Notes: a model not told the origin generated them from the sequence alone. DNA of 64,000 nucleotides from Zasmidium citrigriseum (GCA_002786025.1 NHNW01000001.1:1054001-1118000); one strand, 5' to 3'. Shown: positions 1-11,809, counted from the stretch's first letter. Made by a program: numbers and translations.

Positions 1-1556
1 CTAGCTTATTCTGCGTCCAGAGTGTGTTCCACTCGGCTTTGTAGACTCCAGTTGCAACATTCACGTCAAAGACGTCGTCCATGCTGTAGCCTTCCTCTCT
101 CTTGGCCATGGTGCCCCAAGTCTTGGCCAGAGACGGGATGACGGGCTCGCCACCTGCCTTGATGTGTCGATAGAAGGTCTGAGAGTTGTCGAGAGACCTA
201 TATCAGGATGTCAGAACGATCACATACTTTCAATCTTTGGGCTCCGTTGACGGTCATATATAAAGCTTCGGTTGAGACTTACCAGTAATCGGTGCAGAGG
301 TTGCTGGCCGTCGTCATCGAAGGGATTTGCTGGAAGGGAATGACCTCGTGCCCAGCGGCTGCGAGTACTTTAGCAGCAGACTCAAGAGCGCGACGAACTG
401 GTGGGTGAGTTGGAAATTCAGGGTCATCCAGGAAGTAGCCAACGCGAAGTTTGAGTGGCTTTGCATTCGCAACATCGGATCGCCAGGGGAAGGCGATGGC
501 AGTGGAGTCTCGGTCCCATGGCTTGGCTTCGATTACTGAGCGAGTGAAAAGCTCCATGTCTTCGAAAGAGTTGGTCAATGGTCCAGCACAGGCCGGAAAG
601 CCTGGCGATCCACGTCGGGAAACGAATGCTTGTCCACCGTAGGGAATTCTGTTCGGTGTGGGCTTGAAGCCATAGGTTCCATTGCAGAGTGCCGGAATAC
701 GAACGCTTCCTGGCATTTCTCGTCAGCGTGCACAAGACCGGCAGTGGAGTTATGACGACTTGCCTCCAATGTCTGTTCCAACTCCTATGACAGACCCACG
801 CATGGCTACTAAGGCACCCTCACCGCCACTACTCCCACCAGCCCCTAAAGAAAGCCTATGAGGATTGAGCGTTCGTCCAAATGTGTTGTTGTCAGAGTCT
901 GCAGTCATCATCGTTTGAGGGATGTTTGTCTTGCAGTACAGGATGGCTCCGAGATCCAAGAGCATGTCTACCAGTGGAGAATTCTCTTTCGCGGGAGGAT
1001 TCTCTAAGTAAGAGATCATGCCCAAAGTCGCTTGAACGCCGATGTAGTTGAACGGGTCTTTGATGCTGATTGGCAGACCGTGAAGTGGCCCAATAGGCCG
1101 ACCATGCTTGGCCAGATACTCGTCCAGCCACTTGCCTCGTTTAATCGCATCGTCAAAGAAAGTCTCTGTGAGACAGTTCGTGAGTTGCTGTGCGATAGCA
1201 GCTCGCTTGCAGAATGCTACTGCCACATCTTCTGCCCGAAGAGATCCAACCTGGACGATCTTCGCCAAAGACACAGCATCGAAATTCTGTGTTACAACGA
1301 CCTCCTCCGGGGTGAGAATGCCACATTTGGCCGGGATGTCGAGGACGCTTCCATGAGACGTGTGGTCGCCCTTGAGAAACTCTGCCGGAAGTCGCCATTC
1401 TTTTGGTATTTTTGCGAGATTCTCTTCACGCTTGGCTGCTGCCTTCTTCTCCCACTCTGCCATTGTTACTGCCTTCGGTGTGGATGGTGGAGTCCACTTT
1501 AGACTCTGAAACGCCGCCCCGGTGTTGAAGTTGTCAAGAAAAGGTCGTGTCTGCAC
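1..1556 (-). CDS. Amidase (amidase-signature family), C-terminus beyond left edge
   Basis: Amidase-signature hydrolase, expected to split a carboxamide to acid plus ammonia (family knowledge). Three exons are read on the minus strand: 1556-764, 709-283 and 197-1, with the reading frame open at the window edge. Exon 1 carries the catalytic-lysine context LHGLPISIKDPF and the cis-serine motif GGSSGGE. The nucleophile motif GTDIGG|SVRIP is split by the first intron (763-710), which has a GC-AG donor (gcaagt), a CTGAC branch site and length 54 bp. The second intron (282-198) is GT-AG. Exon 3 reads on with family-like sequence (WGTMAKREEGYS). The start could be Met at 1556 or MAEWEKKAAAKR at 1463; the latter resembles the usual N-terminus of fungal acetamidase-like proteins. 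It is divergent from the FAD oxidoreductase across 434 bp. Substrate cannot be told. A second, related amidase lies at 27,744-29,727. Confidence 0.85.
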
Positions 1557-1990
1557 TGGAACCCGTAGATGGTTCAGCTGATAATGGCATTGATATGGCG
1601 AGCTGCGGTGGAGTGTGATTGTTTGTTGATCCTAGCTTATCAATCCTGGCCGCGGCGGTAGCTAGGCCGGAAGTTGCTTGCCCCTCCCCCGCTCCTTCCG
1701 GATTGGGAAGTCGTAGCCGCTCGGCCAAGTGAATGCAAGAGCTGCCTTCGTACACTTTCCCAAATACATTACCGACACCACAAGCCATCCTCCGTCTGCT
1801 GTGCGCGCGTACCGAATCTCGCATTCAGGACCGCGTATAGCTTCAGGAGACTTTATGGATTAAGAATCCTGCTCTTCTCCTGGACCAACGCCAAGCATCA
1901 ATCCTCTAGGACACATGTATCTTCCTTACTCATCAGTCCCTATTCCATGAGATTGACAGGTCCGACCAAAGCAGCTCGCTGATTACCAGA
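1557..1990. promoter_or_regulatory. Shared divergent promoter region, amidase / FAD oxidoreductase
   Basis: This 434-bp gap separates two divergently transcribed genes and must hold both promoters. A GC-rich CCGCGGCGG cluster near 1650-1658 contains everted CCG/CGG triplets of the kind Zn(II)2Cys6 factors can bind. That is only suggestive. No other clear element was seen. Confidence 0.3.
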
Positions 1991-3516
1991 ATGGCAGATC
2001 ATGCCCATGCATTGACGGAGCAGTTGAAGCAGGATCCGGGACTACCAGTTGCGAATTTTACCAAAGCTTATTGGCAAGAACCTCCCGATCGGCTATCTCA
2101 ACATCAATCCTCAGGACTGCAAAAAGAGACAGACGTCGTCATAATTGGCTCAGGCATCACCGGATGCAGCGTTGCCAAGCAGCTTCTTGAGCAGCATGAC
2201 AGCATACGAGTTACCGTCCTGGAAGCTCGAAAGATCACGTCAGGGGCTACAGGAAGAAACGGAGGTCACATCAAAGCCGTACCTGAAATCTCATATTCCG
2301 AATTGTTGCCCATTCTTGGTAAAGAACGGGCCCGGGAGGTTGTGCACTTCACGTTGAAAAATGTCCAGGAGCTGTTCAAAGTTGCGAAGAGTCTTCCTGA
2401 AGATGTTGGGGAGCATAGTGAAGTTCGACCTGTTGAGACTCTGAATATATTCACCGACGAGAAGGGTTTTGAGCATGCGAAGAAGACTGTGAGGCAATTC
2501 GACGAAGACAATCCAGACCTCAAGGGCAGAGCCAAACTTCTGGAGAAGTCCGAACTGGCACAGGTGCGGTACCGATGAGGATCGATGTAATTTTCACGGG
2601 CTAACTTCTGGAGTAGAAGTACGGAGTGTTGAATGCAGTAGGAGGGATGATCTCTTCAGCTGGCGCCGCTTGGCCATATCGTTTGATCACAGGAATCTTT
2701 GGAACACTGCTCGAGAGATATCCCGAACGACTTACTCTCGAGTCGAATACTCCAGTTCAATCGATCAACTACGACCAGGCAAGTAAAAGATACACCGTTG
2801 AAACGTCTAGAGGGTCTCTTCGAGCTCGATACGTAGTACATGCCACGAACGGTAAACGACGCAGTTCGATCTCACACAAGACATCCACTAATCTTTTGGG
2901 TGTAGGCCACGCAGGTCATCTCCTCCCAGGCATACGCGGAGCTCTCTTCCCTGTCCGAGGCCAAATGACAGCTCAAACGCCCTCATCGAATTTTGGTATC
3001 AAAGGAGCAACCCAGTCATGGGCAATCCACTACGGCAAAGGCTTCGACTACATCACACAGAGCGGTCGCAGCGGAGAGGTTTTCATCGGCGGCGCTCTGA
3101 TCAACTCCGACCCCTTCAACGAGATCGGTAACCCTCGAGATGATTCGAACTGCGTTCGATCGATTGCTCATCTTGGCGGGATCATGGATGCAACGTTTGG
3201 AAGTCATGTCCGAGAGGAGATCAAGGCTGCTTGGACCGGTGTTATGGGATTCACTGTGGATGGGCTGCCGCTTGTCGGACGATTGCCGAAAGTGGCGACG
3301 TTACGAGAAGGGAGCAATGAGTTTGTTGCAGCGGGATATAACGGCTATGGAATGCCAAATGCATGGTTGTGTGGGAAATATGTTGCTGATTTAGTCCTTG
3401 GCAAGAATGAGGTCGAAGAGGTACCCCCTGCGTACTTGATCACGGAGAAGAGGTTGAAAGATATGGACCCTGCCTTGGCGGCAAAAGGATGGTTACAAGC
3501 TTTTGAGAAGGTATGA
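1991..3516 (+). CDS. FAD-dependent oxidoreductase (DAO family)
   Basis: A 472-aa flavoenzyme of the D-amino-acid/glycine/sarcosine oxidase-like (DAO) superfamily. It is expected to oxidise an amine or amino acid with FAD; the substrate is unknown. Exons are 1991-2563, 2617-2851 and 2906-3516. The second intron (2852-2905, 54 bp) has no stop and is a multiple of three, but removing it restores the family reading HATNG-HAGHLLPGIRG. The N-terminal Rossmann fingerprint is DVVIIGSGITGCSVAKQL (about residues 47-64), followed by the flavin-contacting SGATGRNGGH. The C-terminal FAD motif is GFTVDGLPLVGRLP then GYNGYGMPNAWLCGKYVA. No signal peptide is seen, so it is probably cytosolic or peroxisomal. 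It is divergent from the amidase and convergent with the next gene (48 bp between stops). The amidase/oxidase/transporter neighbourhood suggests nitrogen-compound catabolism (inference). Confidence 0.85.
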
Positions 3517-3564
3517 TGTCTTCGACGAAACGATTTTTGTCTTGGCTCTCGAGCTCGCCAGTCC

Positions 3565-5721
3565 TCACTGATCTGCTCTGCCCAAATGTATCTTGTCCAC
3601 AGACATACTCCCTTCACTCACGATCATCCCAATGGCGCCTGCATTGTACTGATCATCATGAGCCTCCAGCAGAAGCTCATCGTTGACGAATCCCATCAAG
3701 TGATCACCCTTCGCGGCTAACTTGACCTGGTAGCCAGTGTGTGTCTTCCACTTGAATGACTTGCTTGCAAGAACATCCCTCTTGCAATCCATGGCTTTGA
3801 CAAGTGCAATCTTTCCATTCTGCTGGAACAAGAGCTCATACCAGCGATGGAGTCCACGGACCCGAACGGCTACTCCACTTCCCGTTGTGGACATATTGAT
3901 TGTGAGACTGGAGGCTGTAACGCCAACACCCTGCCAATCTCGCGACCCGTAGACAAGGCTGCCTTCTCCAAATCTCTGGGCGAGGAAGAAGGATGAGGGC
4001 ATGTATTCAACCCAGGTCGAGACATTGTTCACCCACGCAAGCTTCCACATCGCTGCAGACAAAGCTCCAAGCGTCGGGATTGAAACGGCGTTATCACTGG
4101 GTCTGACGAGTGTTGTGACCGGTGTCCCAGTCCAGTCGAGACTCTCTAGCCATATTGTGCCGTCAGCTCGATGGCTCTCAGCAGCAGGAACAGACAGAGA
4201 TATGCCAATCTGTCTGATCGGCTGCCCGTTGTAGTCATCTGGGATGGCCCACTCGATGATTTGGCGATCGCCAGGGTTCAGCGTCATTGATGGTCCGTAT
4301 TCGGTCTTGATCTTTCTAAACTCTTCAAATCGTTTCAAAGTTAGCTGTGCCGTCACGACAGCCGTTGTCTGTGAACTTGATTTCACGATTGCTTTGACCA
4401 CCTGGCCTGGGAGCAATGTAGGGGACACCATGATGACATAGTGCTGTTTACCTGCGATCTCAGGCTCGATGAAGGTGTCCGTCATGATCTCCGGTGCTTC
4501 AACGCCGGGGAACAGTCCTCGAAGTCGGATGGCCAAGCCGGGGTTACCGTCTTCATCGACAGCTTGCTCGATCCTGGCGATAAAAGGATCTTTGGGCTGC
4601 TGAAAGCCTTGAACGCTTCCAGGAAGTGTGAAGTGATACTTCGCTCCGTTCTTTGGCAGGAGAGGAGCTTCGCCGACCAGCCTGCGGCCCATATTGGTGA
4701 AGTCATATGCAATGCGTGCCATATCGTTGACAGCGTAGCCACAGTCTGCGCTTGATATCAGACACCGATCACTGACCGGTCCTCGCCAGTCTGGTCCGTC
4801 TTCATCGATGCCAGCAAGACCGTGCATGATCCCCAGAAGACAACCAATGTTGCCGCCATTCGAGTCCGTATCCATGCCGCTGGTGACGGTGATGTGAAGA
4901 GCTTCGTGGAACGAATGACCGCCGTACACCAAGGCCAGCAGCTTGATCGCGTGGTTTGGTAAGATGTGACCGAACCCCAGCCCATAGTACTTGTCGTCGA
5001 TTCTTTGGCGTGTCTTCTCCCAGTCCTTGTCGACCTCCGCCCATTCGGGGATCTCTTTGAAAGTTTGTGCAATGGCAGAGGTTTCAGGAATGTTACGAAG
5101 GGCCGTGCTGAAAAGTTGCTTGACATCTTTCGATCGAAACGCTTCAGACTCCATGACAGCCCAGGCAACGGCGGCATGGATGCATTCACCGCCGTGACTG
5201 ACCTTTGCGGCAGCACGAGCGAGTCTGGCGGCAACATCAGGCTGAGCGGGAGTGGCAAGGGCCCATCCATCGATGAAGATCTGGCCACCGAGCTGTTCAG
5301 CAACAATGTCGCCATTCGTCTCTGCCGATCCGCTGTGTTCTCCAGACATCCCACTGAGGAGATTTAGGAAAGCTGTGTGTTCGGTCGAAAGTCCACGGCC
5401 TCCCCACCAATAGGTTGTGCCATGCTCAACGACATTGTTGAGCCAGGTACGGCCAATTTCTTCTGAGGTCAGGTCGGATCGATACCCATGCTCGTCAAAT
5501 GCAGCTCGTGGGACCATGAAAGTCGCAGAGATGTCATCGTCGACAACAATCAACCGGGCATCGCATTTCTCGTGGACATAACAGCGCACATGGCCCAGCT
5601 TCTCCAGAATCCATTCGCGTGGCATGCCTTCGAATGGTCGTCCGAGGTACACGCCAATGACATTTCCCAAGACTCCAGCATATACTCGCTCTAAGTGATC
5701 GGAAGGCAATGCAGAAGCCAT
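3565..5721 (-). CDS. ADP-ribosylglycohydrolase-like protein with C-terminal beta-sandwich extension
   Basis: An intronless protein of 718 aa from MASALPSDHLERVYAG. An in-frame Met at 5772 would add 17 aa, but the family normally begins close to ERVYAGVLGNVIG. Residues about 5-370 are an ADP-ribosylglycohydrolase (DraG/ARH, ADP_ribosyl_GH) fold. Putative metal ligands are VDDDISATF near the N-terminus and GMDTDSNGGNIGC near residue 290, matching the DDT and DTD positions of the family. The fold removes ADP-ribose or cleaves related N-glycosidic bonds; the true substrate is unknown here. The C-terminal half (about 390-718) is beta-rich. Its last stretch (GFVNDELLLEAHDDQYNAGAIGMIV) resembles concanavalin-like jelly-roll domains. 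The gene converges on the FAD oxidoreductase. Confidence 0.8.
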   Translation of the reverse strand: MASALPSDHLERVYAGVLGNVIGVYLGRPFEGMPREWILEKLGHVRCYVHEKCDARLIVVDDDISATFMVPRAAFDEHGYRSDLTSEEIGRTWLNNVVEHGTTYWWGGRGLSTEHTAFLNLLSGMSGEHSGSAETNGDIVAEQLGGQIFIDGWALATPAQPDVAARLARAAAKVSHGGECIHAAVAWAVMESEAFRSKDVKQLFSTALRNIPETSAIAQTFKEIPEWAEVDKDWEKTRQRIDDKYYGLGFGHILPNHAIKLLALVYGGHSFHEALHITVTSGMDTDSNGGNIGCLLGIMHGLAGIDEDGPDWRGPVSDRCLISSADCGYAVNDMARIAYDFTNMGRRLVGEAPLLPKNGAKYHFTLPGSVQGFQQPKDPFIARIEQAVDEDGNPGLAIRLRGLFPGVEAPEIMTDTFIEPEIAGKQHYVIMVSPTLLPGQVVKAIVKSSSQTTAVVTAQLTLKRFEEFRKIKTEYGPSMTLNPGDRQIIEWAIPDDYNGQPIRQIGISLSVPAAESHRADGTIWLESLDWTGTPVTTLVRPSDNAVSIPTLGALSAAMWKLAWVNNVSTWVEYMPSSFFLAQRFGEGSLVYGSRDWQGVGVTASSLTINMSTTGSGVAVRVRGLHRWYELLFQQNGKIALVKAMDCKRDVLASKSFKWKTHTGYQVKLAAKGDHLMGFVNDELLLEAHDDQYNAGAIGMIVSEGSMSVDKIHLGRADQ

Positions 5722-7024
5722 ATTGAAGTCGTGTTGAAGTGGTAAACGAAGAATGGTAGCAAGGAGAAGCACATACCTGTTTATATAGACTCATGTCGAA
5801 GACAACGTTCTCCGAGGGTCGGTTACGGGAACTGGGTCGACCGAACAGAGGTTACATAAATGCACGATTGTATGTGTCGTAGGAACTGCAGCGCATGACA
5901 AGGACGCCACTCGTAAAGCCGCTCCACTGCAGAGTTGGCGGCTTCCACCCAATCGATGTACTATTGGTTAATAGTGCGAAACGCAGGTCGTACTGGCAAT
6001 GATGGCGCTTGTCATAGTCATCGTTCATTCTTGACGTATACAGACGCCTTGAAATGTTTCACTGCATGCTCCAGAGGTGCCTGTGTTAGCAGAGAGCCGA
6101 GCCTGGCGAACCGTGGTTTGTCGATTGGGAGCAGTCGAATTTTGAAAAGTTGCAGCTGGCATCACGGGTGTCGAGAGATCGTCCAAATAGGACAAAGCAA
6201 GTCGCGAGAGGGTATGGTGGCCTCTTTAAGATGATACATTCTCGACAATGGCGACTGAATGTTGCAGATGAGGTGATGGAAGCAAAGGAGGAGGAACTTG
6301 GAAGCCAACGACCTGAGATCGATTGCCGATAATTTAGGGTTACACTAGGCTCGGGCCGTTGAATGTGCCTCAGGCATCAAGATGCGCAATCTCACTCCGT
6401 GCCATCTCAACCACCTCGAACTTGACGCGTTCAGCACCAAAGAACGTCTTTCCTTGAACGTCGGCAGCAGTGTCACTCTGCAGAAAGAGTGAAACGTTGC
6501 TGTTAACGAGCTACGCCGCCACGGCGAACCAGCAAGTCGAGAGCACACTACCGTATTCTAGCGGATGGCAAGAAGGAGCAAAACAAACGATGAATCGACC
6601 ATGGCTCGCAATTTGCTGTAAATACAATTTGCTCACAAGGAAGTACGCCTTTTCTCGTATCGAACAATGACAGCGTCCAGCTCGAATCATCTCCATGCGA
6701 CCGGTGTTGCAGAGGACCCTCGAGATAGGCCAAGACTCCTTGGAAGTGCGGAGGCGCTGCATACCAAAGAGCGGCAGATCGAATGCGGAAGCTCTACCCC
6801 GTGGAGAGCCTCATGATAGCATTTGTGACCCCTCTGATTGGTGACACATGACGGGACGAGCCTGTATCGCCTGGATGTCTCTGGACCGCACGCCTCGCGA
6901 CCACATGCCATTGAGGGGCTTAGAGATAACAGAGACACGTCCTGAACACCTATAGAGGTGTACACCCATCGTCCTGTCCCTGCCTCTGGGTATTGACCTC
7001 ACGTTAGAGGAGTACACAGCGATC
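5722..7024. other. Intergenic, 1.3 kb, nothing recognised
   Basis: Lies between two divergently transcribed genes, so it should contain both promoters. Short ORFs here have no family resemblance or compatible splice sites. No tRNA, repeat or transposon was recognised. Confidence 0.5.
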
Positions 7025-8838
7025 ATGGCCGATTCTCAGCACTTTCCGCCAGGAACACTGTACTTGGAACGAAGTAAGTACTACAGTAGTCCACTCAAGA
7101 TCGCCCGCGTTAATGCATCGCAGTACTCGACTCTCGAAATGCAGAAGTGGTGCTTCATCCGACACCTAGCCAAGATTGCAATGACCCCTTGAACTGGGTA
7201 TGGAATAAGCCTTCCGCATCTCTGAATGAAGCACTTGCTGATGCTTCACTTTTCTGTCTGATCAGCCCAAATGGTACAAAGGCGTCAACTTCGCACTCGT
7301 GTGCTACTACACTTTGATGGTCTTCGTAGCCGTTGATATTGGCACTGTGATCTACGGCAACATAAACGAAGACCTGGGCATTTCTTTCGAGGTCTGCAAC
7401 ATCTCGTTTGGAGTCAATACTGCAGGGCTAGCCGTCGGATGTATTCTGTTCATCCCCTTTGCCCTCAAGTTCGGGCGCAGACCCGTATACTTGGTCAGCA
7501 TACTCGTCAGTCTGGCGACATGTATTTGGCAAGGAAAGATGCAGACTGCTGGAGACCTCCTCGGATCGAACTTGGTCGCAGGCCTCGCCGGGGCAACAGC
7601 AGAAACGATCTGTCAAATGACGATTGCGGATATCTTCTTTGTGCACCAAAGAGGGGCAGCCAATGCAGTGTACCTATTTATGGTCAATGTCGGTGCATTC
7701 CTCTCTCTGATCCCGGCTGGGTACATCGCAGAATCACAGGGCTGGCGATGGTAAGCTATGGACGCATGCTGTGGGATTTGGCTGACAGCTCGCAGGATCT
7801 GGTGGTGGTCGTCGATCCTCCTGGGTATCTGCTTCCTCCTCTTCGCATTCTTCTATGAAGATACCAAATACACCCCTGTCTACTCTGGTGTTCGAGCCTC
7901 AAACAGCGGTGACGTCGAGCAGACCTACTCCTCTCCAGATGACGATCTCAAGAACCTCCCACAGGTCACTGCCACTAGCTCTCGAAACCTGGACACCACA
8001 ATCCCCCGAAAGTCATATCTTCAACGCCTTTCATTGATCAACAACACACCTGGATGGAGCACCTTCCTGCGTCACACCTATCAGCCGTTCATCATCCTGG
8101 CCACGTTCCCAGCGATTACCTTCAGCGCGCTCACTTACGGCTCCCTCCTGGCCTGGTTCTCCATGACAGTCACGACCTATAGCGTCTACTTCACCTTACC
8201 ACCATACAATTTTGGATCGGAGGGAATTGGACTAATGAATCTCCCACCTTTCATTGGTGGTATGATTGGATCTATCTTTGCTGGCTTTGCGGCCGACAAG
8301 TCAATTATCTGGCTTGCGAGGCGCAACGGCGGGATCTTCGAACCTGAGATGAGACTATGGACAGCTCTTCCTGGCGTGGTCATTATGCCATTCTCGCTGC
8401 TGTGGTTCGGATTCTCGACCGCTGATGGCAACGCCTGGATCGTGCCGGCGATCGCACTTGGTGCGTTTGGCTTTGGATTTGTGGTTCTTGGAGATGTCGC
8501 ACTGACATACGCTATTGATTGTTATTGCAACGTAAGTCACATACTTCAGACCGCAGAGGACTTTTCATGTACTAACGTACGTTGTATAGATCGTCGGCGA
8601 CGCTTTCATTGGCATCGTGTTCGTACGCAACGTCTTCGCTACCATCATTGCCACGACTCTCACACAATGGATCGATGGCATGGGCCTGAAAAATGTCTTC
8701 ATCATGGGCACAGTGCTCGGTCTTGCGCTCTCTTTGTTGACAATTCCTATGATGGTATATGGGAAGAGGATGAGAGTGTGGACGAAAGACCGATATGCAG
8801 TCTTTTCTGCAAGACAGTATGCTTCAAGGATTGAGTAA
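7025..8838 (+). CDS. Major facilitator superfamily transporter
   Basis: A 530-aa plasma-membrane-type permease of the fungal drug:H+ antiporter-like MFS group; the solute is unknown. There are five exons: 7025-7073, 7124-7197, 7266-7750, 7796-8531 and 8590-8838. All four introns are GT-AG (50, 68, 45 and 58 bp) and phases close exactly. The spliced N-terminus reads MADSQHFPPGTLYLER then a DPLNWPKWYKG motif, the usual entry to TM1 in these carriers. TM segments are evident (ALVCYYTLMVFVAVDIG, LAVGCILFIPFALKFGRRP with the loop 2-3 GRRP motif). A polar cytoplasmic loop at about residues 230-290 separates the two six-helix halves. Its 3' end converges on the carboxylesterase, 75 bp away. Confidence 0.9.
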
Positions 8839-8913
8839 GGAGACGGACGACTGTTCGGGGTCATTTTGTGCAGCATCTCCCCATTGCTGAGTCTTCTCTT
8901 AGGCCTTTGCTTC

Positions 8914-10787
8914 TCAGAATCCATCCGGCCGGAACCACTTCCTAATCAAATCAAAGGTAGACCTGTATGGCAGACAAGTCTCAAACACCCCTTGCGTGTT
9001 GTCCACTCCGGCGACACGATGCGTCGTCTTCCACAGCGGCCACAATGCCTTCCCTTGATCTTCCTTGCCGTTCGGATCTCCATCAGACACAAATCTCACT
9101 ATTGCATCCTGCACCTCCCTAACCAAATTCCCTCTTCCCCACCTCCTCGGATCATTCTCCTCACCCTGCACAGTAGGGAAGTAATACGCAATGTCACTTC
9201 CATGATACGCTCCAAGCGTCTCGTTCCCTGGCCCTGCAGGTGCGGAAGTGTAGTATATCCCCCAAGTGGGAACGTTTCGCGAGAATGTTTTGACGTACTC
9301 TGTGAAAGCTTCGGTGAAGAGCGTGTCGGTTTGAATGGTGGCCATGCGTTTGTATTGGGATGGCTGGCCATAGGTGGTGTTCTTGCCGTCAAAAGGCGCG
9401 CCGAGTGAGGGATCGTCGGGGTATGCGGAGAGGAATTGGCGGCGGATAACGGTACTTGTCGTTTCGTTGAAATGGGCAGCGGAGTTCGTCACGGCTGGGA
9501 CATTGGTCAGCATGGAAGGTCTTGAGAGGGGGAATGATTTCATACAATCAATGGCGTAGGATGTCGTCTCATCATTGTCCGACTGGAAGCCGATCGTGAG
9601 ACTGGTTCCTTCATCACGGGTCGTCGACACGACAATAGGAACTTTTGCAAAGTCTCCTCGTCGAATGGCGTGGAACACATTCCTCTTGATGAGACCGCCA
9701 TACTGTAAACTTGCCCCTTCCCATGCATCGGAAGCGTTTGATATCTTTTGAGCATCGATTGTCTTGAGGCAAGCAATGTTCGCCTCGACTGTAGCGTTGG
9801 AAGAACAGTTGACGGATTCGGCGAGCTGTGAGATTTGGCGGTCGTTGTTACGGGGAGTGACTCCTAGGAAAGGAGAAAAGCTGTTGTATGTCAGCTAAGT
9901 GCGGTGATCTTCGAACAGGTGCTTTACGTTGAGGGCACGCTTGCCATCCATGCTGCCCGGAAGAGATTACTCTGGCTGAGAACATGTTCCATCACGGACG
10001 CTGCACCGGCACTTTCGCCCACTGTATTCGATTGTCAGCATGTGGTTGTTTTCACCGCAAGATCTTCCAAGCTTACTGATTGTGACCTTCCTAGCATCGC
10101 CGCCGACCCGATGAACATACTTCTGCACAAACCTCAACGCCTCGACTTGATCAGCCAAACCAAAATTTCTCTCTTCATCTCTAGCCGTTGACGGGTTAGA
10201 AACCAAAAGCCCCAAGGCGATAGTTGATCACAACTCCAATCATAGGCTTGCCAATCTCTTGCGATCGATCGATCATTGGTCGCATGTCGTAGCCGCCGCT
10301 GTAACCGACAACGAAGCCACCACCTGGGAGGTAGACCAAGACGGGCAGGTCTCTGTGCTCTCCTCTTGGTACGTAGATATCCATGGAGAGACAATCTTCG
10401 ACTTGATCAAGACTCTTAGCGGCTGTTCCTAGAAGGCCCTCCAATCCGGAGAGAATTTCTCCCGGAATGTTGAAGTTGATGCATGCGGGGCCTGGTGAGG
10501 TGGCGTTGATGTACGTTTCGTTCAAAGTGTCGTACAACGGCTTCGGTGGCTGAAATCTGGCGGCGTTTGCGTAATGGACGTTGTAGTATACCGTGGTGTT
10601 GCTTTGCGTGTTTTGAAGGCCTTCGTATCTGCAGATGGCGGTTACGAAAGACTGGCTTGAAAGATGGAAGAGTTCCTTACCTGCCAGAGGGTAGCTGAAC
10701 GGTTCGTGGTTTCCATGGTCGTTCGGCAGGGTGCCCAATAGACGATTTGGCGAACAGAGCTGTGGTCAGTAGGTGTTGAATCTTCAT
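8914..10787 (-). CDS. Secreted type-B carboxylesterase, frameshifted in exon 2 (possible pseudogene)
   Basis: Alpha/beta-hydrolase of the carboxylesterase/lipase type-B family, predicted to be secreted and to cleave carboxylic esters. Exons: 10787-10681, 10628-10077, 10021-9928 and 9880-8914 (introns 52, 55 and 47 bp). The start MKIQHLLTTALFA gives a signal peptide. Exon 1 joins to give RTVQLPSGRYEGLQNT. Family motifs present are LPVLVYLPGGGFV (oxyanion hole), GESAGA (nucleophile Ser, spliced across exons 2/3), TRDEGTS (acid) and GAYHGSD (His). Exon 2 changes frame near 10,196-10,215: one frame ends VVINYRLGAFGF-stop and the next continues LLVSNPSTARDEERNFGLADQ. The model therefore needs one extra base or an 8-bp-type deletion to be explained. 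Either the gene is newly inactivated or the assembly has an indel at a G4/T4/T3 run. Confidence 0.8.
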
Positions 10788-11129
10788 GATCAAGGTCTTT
10801 GGAGTAGAGAAGAACATTGTTGAACCTCTTCCGACCTACCTCTTTATACTCATCTCACTTCGCATTCGCGCGAACCACACTTCCCCTATCATGGTATTGA
10901 CTCAGACGAGGTTTTGTCAAGTTGCTAAATCGGTACGAGTGTTGTGTGGTTTGGTTTGGTTGCCTGGGAGGTTTGGATGTAGATCTCGCGGAAAGTCGTT
11001 GCGCGCGACTTTCCGCTGGCAAGTTTCACTTGGTAAATGGTCATATGAGCATCGAACATCGTTCAAAGAGCCAGTATTGCAAGACTCGCAATCGATTTTC
11101 GTCCTCATCGACAGATGTTCGAAGAGAAG

Positions 11130-11135
11130 CACGTG
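11130..11135. promoter_or_regulatory. CACGTG E-box
   Basis: GCACGTGC, about 2.0 kb upstream of the phosphate permease. CACGTG is the core bound by the bHLH phosphate regulators Pho4 (yeast) and NUC-1 (Neurospora). This copy lacks the favoured GG flank and is far from the gene. Confidence 0.25.
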
Positions 11136-11809
11136 CATCCTGGGTATGACATGTGTTGAACGCAAGCATTCGTGGCTCGTTGACCTTCAGGGAGTCGGTG
11201 ACCTGTGAGGTGGCAATGGAATGCGAATATGATGGTACTGATAGATCCAGTTGAAGACGTTCGGGTGATGACTTGATCAACTCACATAGATGATTCAATT
11301 GCCTTTGCAGGAAGACGAATCTCAATCTAGCACCCGGTGGTTGCATCGACGTCCTGGGTCCTTGAAAACGCAAAGAACAGACCAATAAGATTTGATCAAC
11401 GGGGGATCCGAACATATCCAGCAGTGGCGAGCAGGACGTCGGTCACGTCCAAGACCTTTCTCTTGGACTCGCAGCAACGAACCCTCACAGCCCGATGGCG
11501 AGAAGGAAGGGTCGTCAACCAGCTTCGATCAGTCGCCGCTCCGACCGCCAGTCTTGATCTGAACTTCGTCATTCAGGAATTAACCTCACGGCCAGCCCGA
11601 GATGCATTGGCGCTCCAAGTTCCCTGACAGTGTCCTGAAGGAAATGATCGTTGGTGCCAGAGAGTATGGCCAGTGACAATGACGGAGTGCCATTCGAACG
11701 CAAAGCAGAAGGTGCGCGATGACCGAGCGAGGGTGGTTGCAGTAGCGAGAGTCCTGGAGCTCCGATGCTAGCAGTGATAGATGGTGTTCCCAGGCACACA
11801 TTTTGCCTC

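Noticed and set aside
5772..5794. Upstream exon MSLYKQ with donor GTATGT for the ADP-ribosylglycohydrolase gene
   Set aside because: The only nearby acceptor puts the family frame out of phase, and the intronless start at 5,721 gives a normal N-terminus.
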